Shown: in pieces, positions 1 through 8,785 of the stretch
Layout: each line of letters begins with the position of its first letter
Numbering within the stretch: position 1 is the first letter of the stretch
NCBI GenBank assembly: GCA_964647695.1
Contig: CAZYIS010000003.1
Span: forward strand, 23,915 to 87,914
DNA length: 64,000 bases
Direction of reading: 5' to 3'
Source of the DNA: VGKP01 sp964647695
Lineage (GTDB): Archaea; Nanobdellota; Nanobdellia; Pacearchaeales; GW2011-AR1
Program-made: the position numbers and the translations under genes
The notes under the pieces: generated by a model
What the model saw: only the letters and a program-made list of their open reading frames with translations
The model's database searches: none
What the model was told of the DNA's origin: nothing

Positions 1-835
1 TATCACAATAGGAAGTATAACCTCCCCCTCCAAGACTCATACTTATTACAGATATATTAAATTTCAAAGCATTATTTATGCATAAATAAATCGCATTAAA
101 CAAATTATCTTCCGAAAAATCACCCGTTGAATTACCTGCCTTCACCATAAAAATTTTAGAATCTGGAGCCACACCTTTTATATTTCCATTGGCAGCAACT
201 ATTCCAGAAACATGGGTTCCATGACCATTAACATCCATGGGATTAGAATCTTGAGTTGTACAAAGAGTATCATCTGAACAATAGTCCCAACCCCCAATGA
301 CTTTACAACTGGAAGAGGCATTATTATTCCCATAGCAACCACCCAAATCAGGATGAGAATAATTAACCCCCGTATCAATTATACATATGGTTTGTCCTAG
401 ACCAGTTAAATTGGTATTATTGACCTTTAAATTCCAGGTACTGGTTGCATTAATCAATGGAACCGAATCCTGTAAAGAAGTATGCAATATTCTAATGGGA
501 GTTACCGATTCAACCAAAGAATTATTTTTCAACTGATCTATTTCATCCTTAGAAAGATAGGCCACCATGTTTCCATCCATAGAATCAATGGCCTTGCCTT
601 TCGTAACAGCACCTATTGAATTAACCAATGCTTTCTGGCCAGCACCTTGAACACCTAAATTTGTATTAGAAGAATTATTAAATTTTATTAAAACCCTAGT
701 ATAATTACCCATATTGTTTGAAACCGAAAGGCTATTTTCTAATTTTATTTTAGAACTAATGTTAACGGAACTGGCAAATACAAAAAACATTGAAAAAACC
801 AAAAACATTACTAGAACTAGACCTACTTTTTTCAT
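1..835 (-). CDS. Subtilisin-like serine protease (S8), exported, truncated by the window edge
   Basis: The reading frame is open from an ATG at 835 to the window edge, so only the N-terminal 278 residues are seen. Residues 1-22 form a signal peptide. Residues about 45-115 resemble the I9 inhibitor propeptide. The catalytic Asp is in IIDTGVNYSHPDL (D154) and the catalytic His in NGHGTHVSG (H205). The motif SMSLGG is also present near the edge. The catalytic Ser must lie beyond the window. The product is expected to be a secreted or surface protease activated by removal of its propeptide. The start is the first ATG, and the signal peptide follows it directly. The gene is transcribed away from an assembly gap, so its upstream neighbour is unknown. 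Confidence 0.92.
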   Translation of the reverse strand, partial: MKKVGLVLVMFLVFSMFFVFASSVNISSKIKLENSLSVSNNMGNYTRVLIKFNNSSNTNLGVQGAGQKALVNSIGAVTKGKAIDSMDGNMVAYLSKDEIDQLKNNSLVESVTPIRILHTSLQDSVPLINATSTWNLKVNNTNLTGLGQTICIIDTGVNYSHPDLGGCYGNNNASSSCKVIGGWDYCSDDTLCTTQDSNPMDVNGHGTHVSGIVAANGNIKGVAPDSKIFMVKAGNSTGDFSEDNLFNAIYLCINNALKFNISVISMSLGGGGYTSYCD

Positions 836-923
836 ATTTAAGTAGAATAAAACAATTATATAAACGTTATTAAAAATAAGAAAACAATTTTTCGTCAGCT
901 TGGCTTGTTTTTAGCCATTTTAG

Positions 924-933
924 NNNNNNNNNN
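924..933. other. Assembly gap (10 N)
   Basis: Ten consecutive N sit between the protease gene and the small membrane protein gene. A run of exactly ten N is usually a scaffold placeholder, so the true distance and even the adjacency of the flanks are uncertain. Confidence 0.98.
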
Positions 934-978
934 AAACAAAACATATAAAAAACCATTTACCCTTGCTAAATTAACAAA

Positions 979-1269
979 ATGGAAGTGATGGATCCAACTG
1001 TTATTGCAGGAATTCTTGGAGGACTTGGAGGTTTAACCCGAGGAGTAGTCGGTTTGCTCAAAGCCCTGTCTTTGCGTAGAAAAATAATTTGGACCTACTA
1101 TGGAATTACTGTGCTCATAGCCATAATCATAGGAATGTTTGCCGGAATCATATTTAATTTTGATTATCGCCTTTCTCTGCTTGCAGGCTATGCTGGAACC
1201 GACATATTAGAAGGAATCTACAAATCCTTTGCCGTGCAGAAGGTCTATGTTCAAAATAATAAGAAATAA
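979..1269 (+). CDS. Small membrane protein, two helices, unknown function
   Basis: The protein has 96 residues. Hydrophobic segments lie at about 5-30 (rich in Gly) and 36-59, followed by a short amphipathic stretch GYAGTDILEGIYKSF and a charged tail. The layout is holin-like, but no family is recognised. A TATA-like sequence (catataaaa, about 941-949) lies some 30 bases before the ATG, which suggests a leaderless transcript. An in-frame ATG three codons later is an alternative start. The RHH gene follows after two bases, so the two are probably co-transcribed. Confidence 0.7.
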   Translation: MEVMDPTVIAGILGGLGGLTRGVVGLLKALSLRRKIIWTYYGITVLIAIIIGMFAGIIFNFDYRLSLLAGYAGTDILEGIYKSFAVQKVYVQNNKK

Positions 1270-1271
1270 TC

Positions 1272-1487
1272 ATGGCAAAAACCACCATCACCCTAACTCT
1301 AGATACAAAAGTAAAGAATAAACTCGATTCTAGAGCTAAAAAAGAACTTTTGAGTGTTGAAGAACTCATTGAAGACATATTGCGAAGATCCGTTCTATCC
1401 TATAAGGGCAATTCAACAGCCGATAAAGTGGATGATAAATTTCTAACCTTCTTTTCTAGAAAACAAAGTAAAACCCTGAGAAAATAA
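1272..1487 (+). CDS. Ribbon-helix-helix (CopG-like) protein
   Basis: This 71-residue protein opens with a beta strand TTITLTLDTKVKNKLD, followed by helices around SVEELIEDILRRSV. This is the N-terminal strand plus two helices expected of an RHH DNA-binding domain. The C-terminal 20 residues are basic and probably disordered. It starts two bases after the membrane protein gene. Its stop abuts the stop of the convergent gene at 1488. The last 37 bases of the gene recur at 1953-1989 with two mismatches, in a remnant described separately. Confidence 0.75.
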   Translation: MAKTTITLTLDTKVKNKLDSRAKKELLSVEELIEDILRRSVLSYKGNSTADKVDDKFLTFFSRKQSKTLRK

Positions 1488-1841
1488 TTATACTATTTCA
1501 GAAATATTGCTAGTAATCATTCCCAAGGTGTTATATTTTAATCTAGACTCTTCAGCCAAACTTAAAACCAAAGGAAGGCCTGCCTTAACTGGAAGTCCAA
1601 GTTTAATTAAAAGTTCATCATATTTTTTCTTAGATTGCGGATCAGGTACAGCTAATAAATCATCTAATAAACCTAAGTTTTCTCTATTCATCGCTACTAT
1701 TATTTCAATCTTTGCGCCTTCAATGCTAGGTCTTCCATGAAAATTACCACTTGAGTCGATACCATATCTAGAACCACTTTTTGTTACAAATGTTTTTCCA
1801 AAATATTGACTCAAATCTCTAGGGTTAAATGCATTATCCAT
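1488..1841 (-). CDS. Unknown protein, 117 aa
   Basis: No family is recognised. The N-terminal half is beta-rich (FGKTFVTKSGSRYGID, then IEGAKIEIIVAM). The C-terminal half is mainly helical and ends in a hydrophobic stretch. There is no signal peptide or membrane segment. It is convergent with the RHH gene with no intervening base, and it sits between that gene and a recombination-like remnant, so it may be an inserted accessory gene. Confidence 0.65.
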   Translation of the reverse strand: MDNAFNPRDLSQYFGKTFVTKSGSRYGIDSSGNFHGRPSIEGAKIEIIVAMNRENLGLLDDLLAVPDPQSKKKYDELLIKLGLPVKAGLPLVLSLAEESRLKYNTLGMITSNISEIV

Positions 1842-1874
1842 ACCCTAAACTGTTTTTTAGAGCATATATAAACC

Positions 1875-1989
1875 TTATTCAAATAACCTAGTATAATTAT
1901 CAAAAATCTGCTTTTTCACTTTTTCAATGCTCAATTTCTTAATTTCGGCTATCTTTTCTAGAAAGCAAAGTAAAACTCTGAGAAAATAA
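1875..1989. pseudogene. Chimeric remnant: tatD 3' end fused to RHH-gene 3' end
   Basis: On the minus strand, 1875-1958 encodes a copy of the last ~27 residues of the TatD protein, ending KKQIFDNYTRLFE and a stop (the intact gene has KKQIFENYSRLFSK). On the plus strand, 1953-1989 copies the last 37 bases of the RHH gene, including its stop, with two mismatches. Bases 1901-1958 match 3257-3314 with about three mismatches. The two pieces meet at TCTTTTCT, a short sequence present in both parent genes. Neither piece has a start, so this is a scar and not a gene. Confidence 0.8.
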
Positions 1990-2003
1990 CAAGAAAATGG
2001 TTT

Positions 2004-2774
2004 TTATAAGCAAGGCATTAATAAAATATCACTTTTTGTTCCAGGTTTAACTTTTACAGCAAATAAGCCATATCCTCTTTTTTCGTCAGGTCCAATCATC
2101 AGTACATCGAATCCTGTATTTGTTAAAGTTCTTTTCATTTCTTTGTAAGTATATGCTGCTTGATATGACATAATCGCATTGCCTTTTGGACCCAAAGATT
2201 CTAAAAATTCTATCGCTTTTTCTCGCGATTTTCTTCTTTTCTCTTGTATTTCAGTTGCTAATTTTTCAAAATCGGGATTTTTTATACAAAGTTCATTATA
2301 GAACCTGTCTCTACCAAGATCCCAACCGATAAGACCTCCCTCGTGTTTCAAGGACGAATTAATTTGTTTCAGGGCAGAACGCAAGTCATCAAAATGATGA
2401 AATGAATCCTTAACTACAACTCTGTCTAAATCTTTGTGTCTTTTTGAAAGAGAATAGACACTACCTACTTGATAAGTAAGATTTGGTGCTGAAAATCTTT
2501 TTTTGGCTTCACTAATTGCTATGGGATCAACATCCTCAGCGATAACTTCTGTTTTATCTAGTCTTCTTGCCACATGATACGCTAAACCGCCATCGCCGCA
2601 TCCAACTTCAACTAATTTTGAGATATTTCCATGAGAAGAAAGCATTTTTATCTCTTCAGCTCTATCTTGATAAAAAATATCAATATCTTTTGCAAGAGAT
2701 AATGCTGCGTCCCTATAAATAGCATCCAATATAGGATCTGCTAATTCTGGTTGTCTCTTAGGAACATTTTTCAT
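2004..2774 (-). CDS. Class I SAM-dependent methyltransferase
   Basis: The 256-residue protein has a Rossmann-fold methyltransferase core. Motif I is VEVGCGDGGLAYHVA (about residues 55-69), followed by the acidic ribose-binding region VIAEDVDPIA. A post-motif segment VVKDSFHHFDDL resembles the 'HH' type of methyltransferase family 11/25. A C-terminal arm (residues ~170-256) may bind the substrate, which cannot be told from sequence. The gene lies alone on the minus strand between the tatD/RHH remnant and a divergent unknown gene. It is separate from the methyltransferase run at 23.7-31.1 kb. Confidence 0.85.
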   Translation of the reverse strand: MKNVPKRQPELADPILDAIYRDAALSLAKDIDIFYQDRAEEIKMLSSHGNISKLVEVGCGDGGLAYHVARRLDKTEVIAEDVDPIAISEAKKRFSAPNLTYQVGSVYSLSKRHKDLDRVVVKDSFHHFDDLRSALKQINSSLKHEGGLIGWDLGRDRFYNELCIKNPDFEKLATEIQEKRRKSREKAIEFLESLGPKGNAIMSYQAAYTYKEMKRTLTNTGFDVLMIGPDEKRGYGLFAVKVKPGTKSDILLMPCL

Positions 2775-2870
2775 TATGAAAAAGACCTGGTTTGATATTT
2801 AAATGTATCTAAATAGTAGTAACAATGGTAATGTTTAAATAGTTATATTTATCAAAAATAGAGAAGTAAA

Positions 2871-3197
2871 ATGGAATCAACAATCAGCACGATAGTTAAA
2901 AATTATGAGATACCTGGATTTGGAAATATTCATATATGTAGAACAGATGATCAAAAGAGAGGTCCATTTTATGCAAGTCATGATTATACCTCTGGCAGTA
3001 TAGCTTGTTCGTATCAATTCGCCCAAAGTAAAAGTGAAGAAGAAACAATTCAACAAGCTAGTTTACAAGTTCATGAAAGTTTACAAGAAACAAAAAATAG
3101 ATTAGAAACAAAACTTACAAATGTTAACTCCTCTCTAAAAAAGATGACTGAAAATGTTGGTAAGAAATTATTAAGTGACTTTGAAGTTAAAAATTAG
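2871..3197 (+). CDS. Unknown protein, 108 aa, with helical C-terminus
   Basis: The first ~50 residues look like beta strands (IPGFGNIHICRT). Residues about 55-105 form a charged amphipathic helix that could be a coiled coil. No family is recognised. A TATA-like GTTTAAATA at about 2832-2840 precedes the ATG by roughly 30 bases. The promoter segment ending ATTTAAATAGTTAT closely resembles the one ahead of the AbrB-kinase operon at 15012-15028. Confidence 0.65.
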   Translation: MESTISTIVKNYEIPGFGNIHICRTDDQKRGPFYASHDYTSGSIACSYQFAQSKSEEETIQQASLQVHESLQETKNRLETKLTNVNSSLKKMTENVGKKLLSDFEVKN

Positions 3198-3228
3198 TAT
3201 TCTATAAAAGTTCTAAAAAACCACTCGA

Positions 3229-3987
3229 TTATTTACTAAACAATCTACTATAATTCTCAAAAATCTGTTTTTTCACTTTTTCAATGCTCAATTTCTTAAT
3301 TTCAGCAATCTTTTCATAACTTGCGATGACATTGGCAGGTTCATTGGGCCATTTCTTATCCGGATGTAAATATGGACTGTCAGTTTCACATAATAATTGT
3401 TCTATAGGATGTTCTCCGATTATTTTCTGAAAGTGTTCGCTGTTCTTAACCGATGTAGGAATGCTCAAAGACCATTTATTTTCAATTATTCTTTTTACCA
3501 AAGAAAATTTACCCGAAAAACAGTGCATTATTACTTTCTTTGCATTATTTTTTTCCAGAATATCTATGCACTCTATTTCTGCCTTTCGAGAATGAATAAT
3601 TATGGGCACATCCAACTCAATAGACAATTTAACCAACTTATCAAATATTTTCTTTTGATATTCATGATTTTCCAAATCTTCTTTGAAATCAATTCCAACT
3701 TCCCCTATGGCTGAAACAGATTTCTTATTTTTTCTTATGAATTCAATAATATTATCAATTTCTTTTTCATCCAATTTTATGGCTTCAATAGGGTAAAGTC
3801 CTAGTGCTGCTTTAACACTCTTAAAATTTTTAGCCAATTCAAGTGCCTTTTCATTGGTTTCTTGGGTTACTCCCTGAGCCACCATTATTTTTACATCATT
3901 CTTTTCCGCATTTTCAACTATTTCATCTATATTTTCATAGCGATCTATATGACAATGTACATCAATGAAACATTCTTTATTTTTCAT
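3229..3987 (-). CDS. TatD-family metal-dependent hydrolase / DNase
   Basis: The 252-residue TIM-barrel hydrolase has the expected metal ligands in order: FIDVHCHID near the N-terminus, AIGEVGIDF, IIHSRKAE, MHCFSGKF and CETDSPYL. TatD proteins cleave DNA 3'-5' or remove D-amino acids, and the substrate here is unknown. An upstream TTG at 4002 is possible, but the ATG at 3987 starts directly before the first strand of the fold and is preferred. The 3' end of the gene exists as a second, truncated copy at 1875-1958. Confidence 0.9.
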   Translation of the reverse strand: MKNKECFIDVHCHIDRYENIDEIVENAEKNDVKIMVAQGVTQETNEKALELAKNFKSVKAALGLYPIEAIKLDEKEIDNIIEFIRKNKKSVSAIGEVGIDFKEDLENHEYQKKIFDKLVKLSIELDVPIIIHSRKAEIECIDILEKNNAKKVIMHCFSGKFSLVKRIIENKWSLSIPTSVKNSEHFQKIIGEHPIEQLLCETDSPYLHPDKKWPNEPANVIASYEKIAEIKKLSIEKVKKQIFENYSRLFSK

Positions 3988-4021
3988 ACTGAGAATTGAC
4001 AAATAAGATATATAAGATTAA

Positions 4022-4435
4022 CTAAATTCCTACCCTTTGTCCGTCTTCAATTATTAATCTCGTTACGCAATCAGCCCTGCCTGAATCTTCATTGAATAAT
4101 CTATATTTCCCCACCCAAATTCCATTTTGATTTACAAAATTATAATTGACTAGATCGTTTCTTTCTGCGTCCCTATATTTTTTATCGAAAACTAAACTGT
4201 TTTCATTCATTCTACCAGTAATATTTGATTCTCCCCAGGCATCAATTAATCTCCCATGAATTATATCTCCAGTTGATGGATCGTATCTAAAGAAACCTCC
4301 GAATATTGTTGATCTTATATCCGGTAGCTGAGAAAGCCAACCAGTAATTGAATGAATTTCTAACCTTCTAAGTTCAGCATCTGCTGGAGGCACAAGTAAA
4401 TAACTTTCTGGAATTTCTATAAGGTGATCAAACAT
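4022..4435 (-). CDS. Unknown protein, 137 aa
   Basis: No family is recognised. The protein is rich in Asn, Tyr, Asp and Arg, with short alternating hydrophobic strands, for example SLVFDKKYRD and GIWVGKYRLF. This suggests a small all-beta fold. There is no signal peptide. It sits alone between tatD and a TrmB-like gene, both also on the minus strand. Confidence 0.6.
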   Translation of the reverse strand: MFDHLIEIPESYLLVPPADAELRRLEIHSITGWLSQLPDIRSTIFGGFFRYDPSTGDIIHGRLIDAWGESNITGRMNENSLVFDKKYRDAERNDLVNYNFVNQNGIWVGKYRLFNEDSGRADCVTRLIIEDGQRVGI

Positions 4436-4485
4436 AAAAAATCAATAAAATAACTAAATATAAACTTATTCAATCTAGAGAACTA

Positions 4486-5316
4486 TTATTTCTTAACCGG
4501 AGCTTTACCCAAAGGTGTAAATTCTTTCCAAGCAACTTCAAACATTTGTTCTAGTGCTCTTGCGAAAAATTCAGTTGAAAGCCAAACAGCTACATCATAG
4601 TTAGGATGTACAGTCTTATCATCCAATAACATGAACATTAATTCTTCAGAATCCACAACAGCAAATCTTCCACTCATATTCATTCCACTGGAATCTCTAA
4701 CTTCTGCAACTCTTGAAAGATCTTTAGCAACTTTCATATTGTCAGCATTTATAGGTGCAGCAATTCTAATGGTAACTCCTCTTTTCTTAGCCTTATCCAA
4801 AGCAGAAGATAACATTTCCATCTTTCTATTAAGACCTTCAGCAGTTGTAACGATGGTAATTGTTTTTTCTGCTCCTCTTATCATCATATCCAAATGATTG
4901 TACATATTCTGTCTTCCTCTCAATGATCCAGAAAGATCTGAAGGTTCAACAAACTTAACTCCATTAGTATACAAAGAACTTAATTCATCCATGACCTCAT
5001 CTTTTCTTAATTTCTCCAACCTCTTACTTTTTTCCTGAGCATTTACCACCAAATTCTTTTTTACTCTTTCAATAACCTCTTCAGGTTTAAGAGCGACAAA
5101 CTTAATTGGTTTGCCAATCTTCATAATCATAAATCCTTTCTTTTCCAAAGATTCTAAAATATCATAGGTTCTTGATCTTGGAACATCAGAAATATTACTT
5201 AATTCTCCAGCCGTAGAAGTTCCCCTAGAAAGCAGAGCAGTCCAAACTTTTGCTTCATACAAATTCAAATCAAAGATCTTTCTTAAACGACTTAAAAATT
5301 CTTCTTTTATTATCAT
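4486..5316 (-). CDS. TrmB-family transcriptional regulator
   Basis: Residues ~8-75 form a TrmB winged helix: LNLYEAKVWTALLSRG, then a recognition helix around DVPRSRTYDILESLEKKGF, then a wing. A coiled segment (about 80-115) leads to a C-terminal domain of ~160 residues resembling the PLD-like effector domain of TrmB proteins (ITIVTTAEGLNRKMEML, then RIAAPINADNMKVAK). Archaeal TrmB regulators usually sense sugars or metabolites, and the ligand here is unknown. It lies directly downstream of ileS with its own ~90-base leader region and is probably transcribed alone. Confidence 0.88.
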   Translation of the reverse strand: MIIKEEFLSRLRKIFDLNLYEAKVWTALLSRGTSTAGELSNISDVPRSRTYDILESLEKKGFMIMKIGKPIKFVALKPEEVIERVKKNLVVNAQEKSKRLEKLRKDEVMDELSSLYTNGVKFVEPSDLSGSLRGRQNMYNHLDMMIRGAEKTITIVTTAEGLNRKMEMLSSALDKAKKRGVTIRIAAPINADNMKVAKDLSRVAEVRDSSGMNMSGRFAVVDSEELMFMLLDDKTVHPNYDVAVWLSTEFFARALEQMFEVAWKEFTPLGKAPVKK

Positions 5317-5405
5317 TATGTTTTGAGTGAAGTTTTGTCTACCTCTATGATATATTCAATGAAAAAGAGTATTTAAATCTTTTTCCGATTTGTATTCCTT
5401 TATAA

Positions 5406-8186
5406 TTACAAAAATTTGACACTAAATTTGAATTCTTTTATCTGGAATTCAGTAAAACCTTCCAAAGATTTACCATCGACAAAATCCATCTTTTTCGAAT
5501 TTGTTCTCTCTCTTAAGAAGTTAATATTTCTATTCAAAATCTTTTGCATTTCATCACTGCAGAAAACTTTTAATTCAATTAAATCTCCTTTCTGCATTTC
5601 TGCTTTCTTTCTAAGAGCCTGAATATTTCTGCTAAATTCACGAGCATAACCTTCGGCTTCCAATTCCGGAGTCATCTTAACATCGAGTTCAATTTTATTT
5701 TCATCCGATTTCTTAATAACCACAGATTTAACATTCAACTGCCTTGCTATAATCTCTAAAATTTCTTTGTCCAATTTTTCTTTAGTGAAAATATTTGCTT
5801 CTGCCAAAGGCCACTTCAATCCGATCTTAACCTTATCTCTTTCAGATAAACCAATCTCGATCATTTTCAATGCAACCATAAATTCTTTTTCCAATTCTTC
5901 ATCGATTTTCTTTTTATTTGTCTTTGGTAATAATGACAAATGAACCGATTCTTCTTTCTGTCCAAGTTTTTGCCACAGTGTTTCAGCTAAAAATGGAGTT
6001 ATGGGTGCCATTAATTTTATTAATCCGATTAAAATTTCGCTGAGTAATTCACGAGTTTCATCAGCTCTGTCTCTTATCATTTTAATATAATCCTTGCTTA
6101 GATCATTAACCAAAAATTGTTCCAATGCCTGAACTGCTTCTGGAAACTTATAATTATTATAACTTTCAGTCATTTTTTCAACCAATAGGTTATACTTTGA
6201 AATAATCCACTTGTCTTCAACTGCTAATTTACTTTTTACTTTATTTAATTGACCCACAAAATTATTTATGTTAAGCAATACAGTCATAACCCTCTGAATA
6301 TCCTTAAATTCAGTTTCATTAAATGCGAAATCTTCTCCCTTGGATAATTTAGCAAAATAATATCTCATCAAGTCTCTACTAAATTTATCAATTACTTCGC
6401 TTGGAGCAGTAACATTACCCAAAGATTTTGACATTTTCTTTTTACTTATATCAGTTATCATTCCATGCACCAAAATATTATCAAAAGGCTTTTTATCGAA
6501 TGAAATCTCCGATAATATATACTGAGAATTCCACCATCCTCTTACCTGATCCTTTCCTTCTATGTTCAAATCTGCAGGCCAATACTTTTTCATTAGCTTA
6601 TCATCTTTAGGATACCCTAGAGCAGCCCAACTGGAAACTCCAGAATCAAACCAAACATCCAGAACTTCAGGAACTCTAGTTAATATCTTCCCAGATTTAG
6701 TTTTGATTTTAATATTATCAATTCCAGGTTTATGTACATCTATATTCTTTACTCCGGAAAGTTTTTTCAATTCTTCAATACTTCCCACCACAACTTTTTC
6801 TCCGCTCTCAGCATCATACCAAATAGGTAATGGAGTTCCCCAATATCTTTGTCTAGAAACAGGCCAATCATTAATTCCTTCAAGCCAAGCATTCATTCTT
6901 TGTTTCATCCATTCAGGATTCCAATTGTTCTTTTGATTTTCCTTTAATAATTTCTTTTGGATATCCGATATTTTCAAAAACCATTGAGGTTGAGAAATCA
7001 TAATCAGTGGAGATTTGTCTCTCCAGCATAAAGGATAATCGTGTTCATAGCTATGTTTGTAAACCAAAAATCCATCCGTATCCAAATCTTTTATAATTTC
7101 AAAATCCACTTCTCTAGCCTTCTTTCCAGCATATTTGCCTGCTTCTTCAGTCAATATGCCGTCGATTCCTACTGGACAGGGCATATCCAATTTATATTCT
7201 CTTCCCACTTCAAAGTCTTCCTTTCCATGGCCCGGAGCACAATGTACCAATCCAGAACCATCTTCAGTGGTAACATATCTTGCAGATAATATAACTTCAT
7301 ATCCTTTCTTAACTTTTAATTTTAGATTTTTAGCCAAAGGAGATTCATATTTCCATCCTTCCATCTTCTTTCCTTTGAACTCATCCTTAACGGTGAAACC
7401 TCTTTCCATGGTCGCCATTAACTTTGGAACCAAATCCTTAGCAATGATCCACTTCTCACCTTCGGCAACTTCAACCTCTTGATAATCCGCATTAGGATTT
7501 ACCATAACTCCAGTGTTTGCAGGCAATGTCCAAGGCGTGGTAGTAAATATGATCAAAAAAGTATTTTTCTTGTCCTTCAAAGGAAATTTAACATAAATGG
7601 ACGGATCTTTTTGTTTTGCATATTCAATTTCATTAAATGCTACGGCAGTTCCACATCTAGTACATACATGAACTGGATATTTTCCTAGATATAGAAGATC
7701 TTTTTTATCAGCTTCTTTGAATGCATGCCAAATTGCTTCCACATATTCATCGGCCAAAGTAATATAGGGATTATCAAAATTCATCCAGACTCCCAAATTA
7801 GAAAATTCCTTATTCATATCGCCTATGTGTTTAGTAGCAAATTCCTTACATTTTTTAATAAAATTATCCACGCCGTATTTCACAATATCTTGTTTACTCT
7901 TAGAACCAATTTCTTTCTCAACTTGGAATTCAATTGGAACTCCATGAGTGTCATAGCCCGGTCGATCCATTACATCATAACCTTGTAGTCTTCTGGATCT
8001 CATGGCTATATCCTTCAGTATTTTATTAAGAGCAGTACCCATGTGAATATGCCCATTGGCATAAGGGGGTCCATCCATCATATAGAATTTCTTTCCCTTT
8101 TCGTTTTGCTTCTTGGATTTTTGATAAATCTTCTTATCCGTCCAGAATTTCAATATTTCATCTTCTTTTATGCTTGCTTCGCTCAT
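5406..8186 (-). CDS. ileS: Isoleucyl-tRNA synthetase, archaeal/eukaryal type
   Basis: This class I aminoacyl-tRNA synthetase charges tRNA-Ile. The HIGH motif is HIHMG at about residues 46-50 and the KMSKS motif occurs as KKMSKSLGN. The CP1 editing domain carries the conserved TTPWTLPANTGV. The anticodon-binding and C-terminal domains follow, for 926 residues in total. A zinc-binding CTRCGTAV is present in the insertion. An ATG seven codons further upstream would overlap the preceding gene. The chosen ATG at 8186 begins four bases after that gene's stop and has a GGGGAG upstream. The gene probably shares a transcript with the unknown gene at 8191. Confidence 0.97.
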   Translation of the reverse strand: MSEASIKEDEILKFWTDKKIYQKSKKQNEKGKKFYMMDGPPYANGHIHMGTALNKILKDIAMRSRRLQGYDVMDRPGYDTHGVPIEFQVEKEIGSKSKQDIVKYGVDNFIKKCKEFATKHIGDMNKEFSNLGVWMNFDNPYITLADEYVEAIWHAFKEADKKDLLYLGKYPVHVCTRCGTAVAFNEIEYAKQKDPSIYVKFPLKDKKNTFLIIFTTTPWTLPANTGVMVNPNADYQEVEVAEGEKWIIAKDLVPKLMATMERGFTVKDEFKGKKMEGWKYESPLAKNLKLKVKKGYEVILSARYVTTEDGSGLVHCAPGHGKEDFEVGREYKLDMPCPVGIDGILTEEAGKYAGKKAREVDFEIIKDLDTDGFLVYKHSYEHDYPLCWRDKSPLIMISQPQWFLKISDIQKKLLKENQKNNWNPEWMKQRMNAWLEGINDWPVSRQRYWGTPLPIWYDAESGEKVVVGSIEELKKLSGVKNIDVHKPGIDNIKIKTKSGKILTRVPEVLDVWFDSGVSSWAALGYPKDDKLMKKYWPADLNIEGKDQVRGWWNSQYILSEISFDKKPFDNILVHGMITDISKKKMSKSLGNVTAPSEVIDKFSRDLMRYYFAKLSKGEDFAFNETEFKDIQRVMTVLLNINNFVGQLNKVKSKLAVEDKWIISKYNLLVEKMTESYNNYKFPEAVQALEQFLVNDLSKDYIKMIRDRADETRELLSEILIGLIKLMAPITPFLAETLWQKLGQKEESVHLSLLPKTNKKKIDEELEKEFMVALKMIEIGLSERDKVKIGLKWPLAEANIFTKEKLDKEILEIIARQLNVKSVVIKKSDENKIELDVKMTPELEAEGYAREFSRNIQALRKKAEMQKGDLIELKVFCSDEMQKILNRNINFLRERTNSKKMDFVDGKSLEGFTEFQIKEFKFSVKFL

Positions 8187-8190
8187 ATTA

Positions 8191-8646
8191 CTATTTCTTC
8201 TCCCCATCTTTTATATGTTGCGATTGAATAAATTTTTCAAATCTCTCAGCAATAGTAACCGCAACTTTTACAGGTTCCGATGGACTAGACGCAACTCCTA
8301 ATTTTTCCACAGGATTAACCTCATTAACAGGAATAGGTCTATAAAATCCATTTCTAATAAAAGAATCTTTCCAATGAAATGGTTCTTCAGAAAATCTTTC
8401 TGCTATCTTCTTTGCTCTTTCAGTTTGTTCTTTCAAACCATAGGCAAAAGGAAAATAACTCTGTGCTGCAGCGAGGGTTAAAGCCGAATAATGAACTCCT
8501 TGCTCAATCAAACCATGCGCATAGTTAAATGTTTTATCAATATTTCCTTGCCAAAGCAATTCCACAAAATACTCTACATTTCTTCCAGGAATATCTCTAG
8601 GTCCGTATTCCGGTTCAGGAGCAGTTGGTTTTATATTTTTAATCAT
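8191..8646 (-). CDS. Unknown protein, 151 aa, upstream of ileS
   Basis: The protein is mostly helical and has no recognised family. Visible features are a Pro-rich N-terminus (IKPTAPEPEYGPRDIPGR), a central helical region resembling a helical-repeat or metabolic-enzyme scaffold, and a conserved-looking patch PFHWKDSFIRNGFYRPI. There is no signal peptide. It ends four bases before the ileS start and may be co-transcribed with it. Confidence 0.65.
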   Translation of the reverse strand: MIKNIKPTAPEPEYGPRDIPGRNVEYFVELLWQGNIDKTFNYAHGLIEQGVHYSALTLAAAQSYFPFAYGLKEQTERAKKIAERFSEEPFHWKDSFIRNGFYRPIPVNEVNPVEKLGVASSPSEPVKVAVTIAERFEKFIQSQHIKDGEKK

Positions 8647-8785
8647 GTTGAGAATTTACAAGTTCAGACAGAGCTAAACTTGATTTTAGATAATAATGGC
8701 TATAATAGAGTTACTTTCATTTCCTGTCATTGCATTGTTGCCAGCCATAATAAATTCATATAATGAGATTATTTAAACTATTCGA

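Noticed and set aside
7135..7482. Antisense frames within ileS
   Set aside because: All are opposite conserved synthetase motifs and have no ribosome site or promoter.
8686..8748. 20-codon frame on the minus strand between two unknown genes
   Set aside because: No convincing ribosome site, no recognisable motif, and too short to separate from chance.
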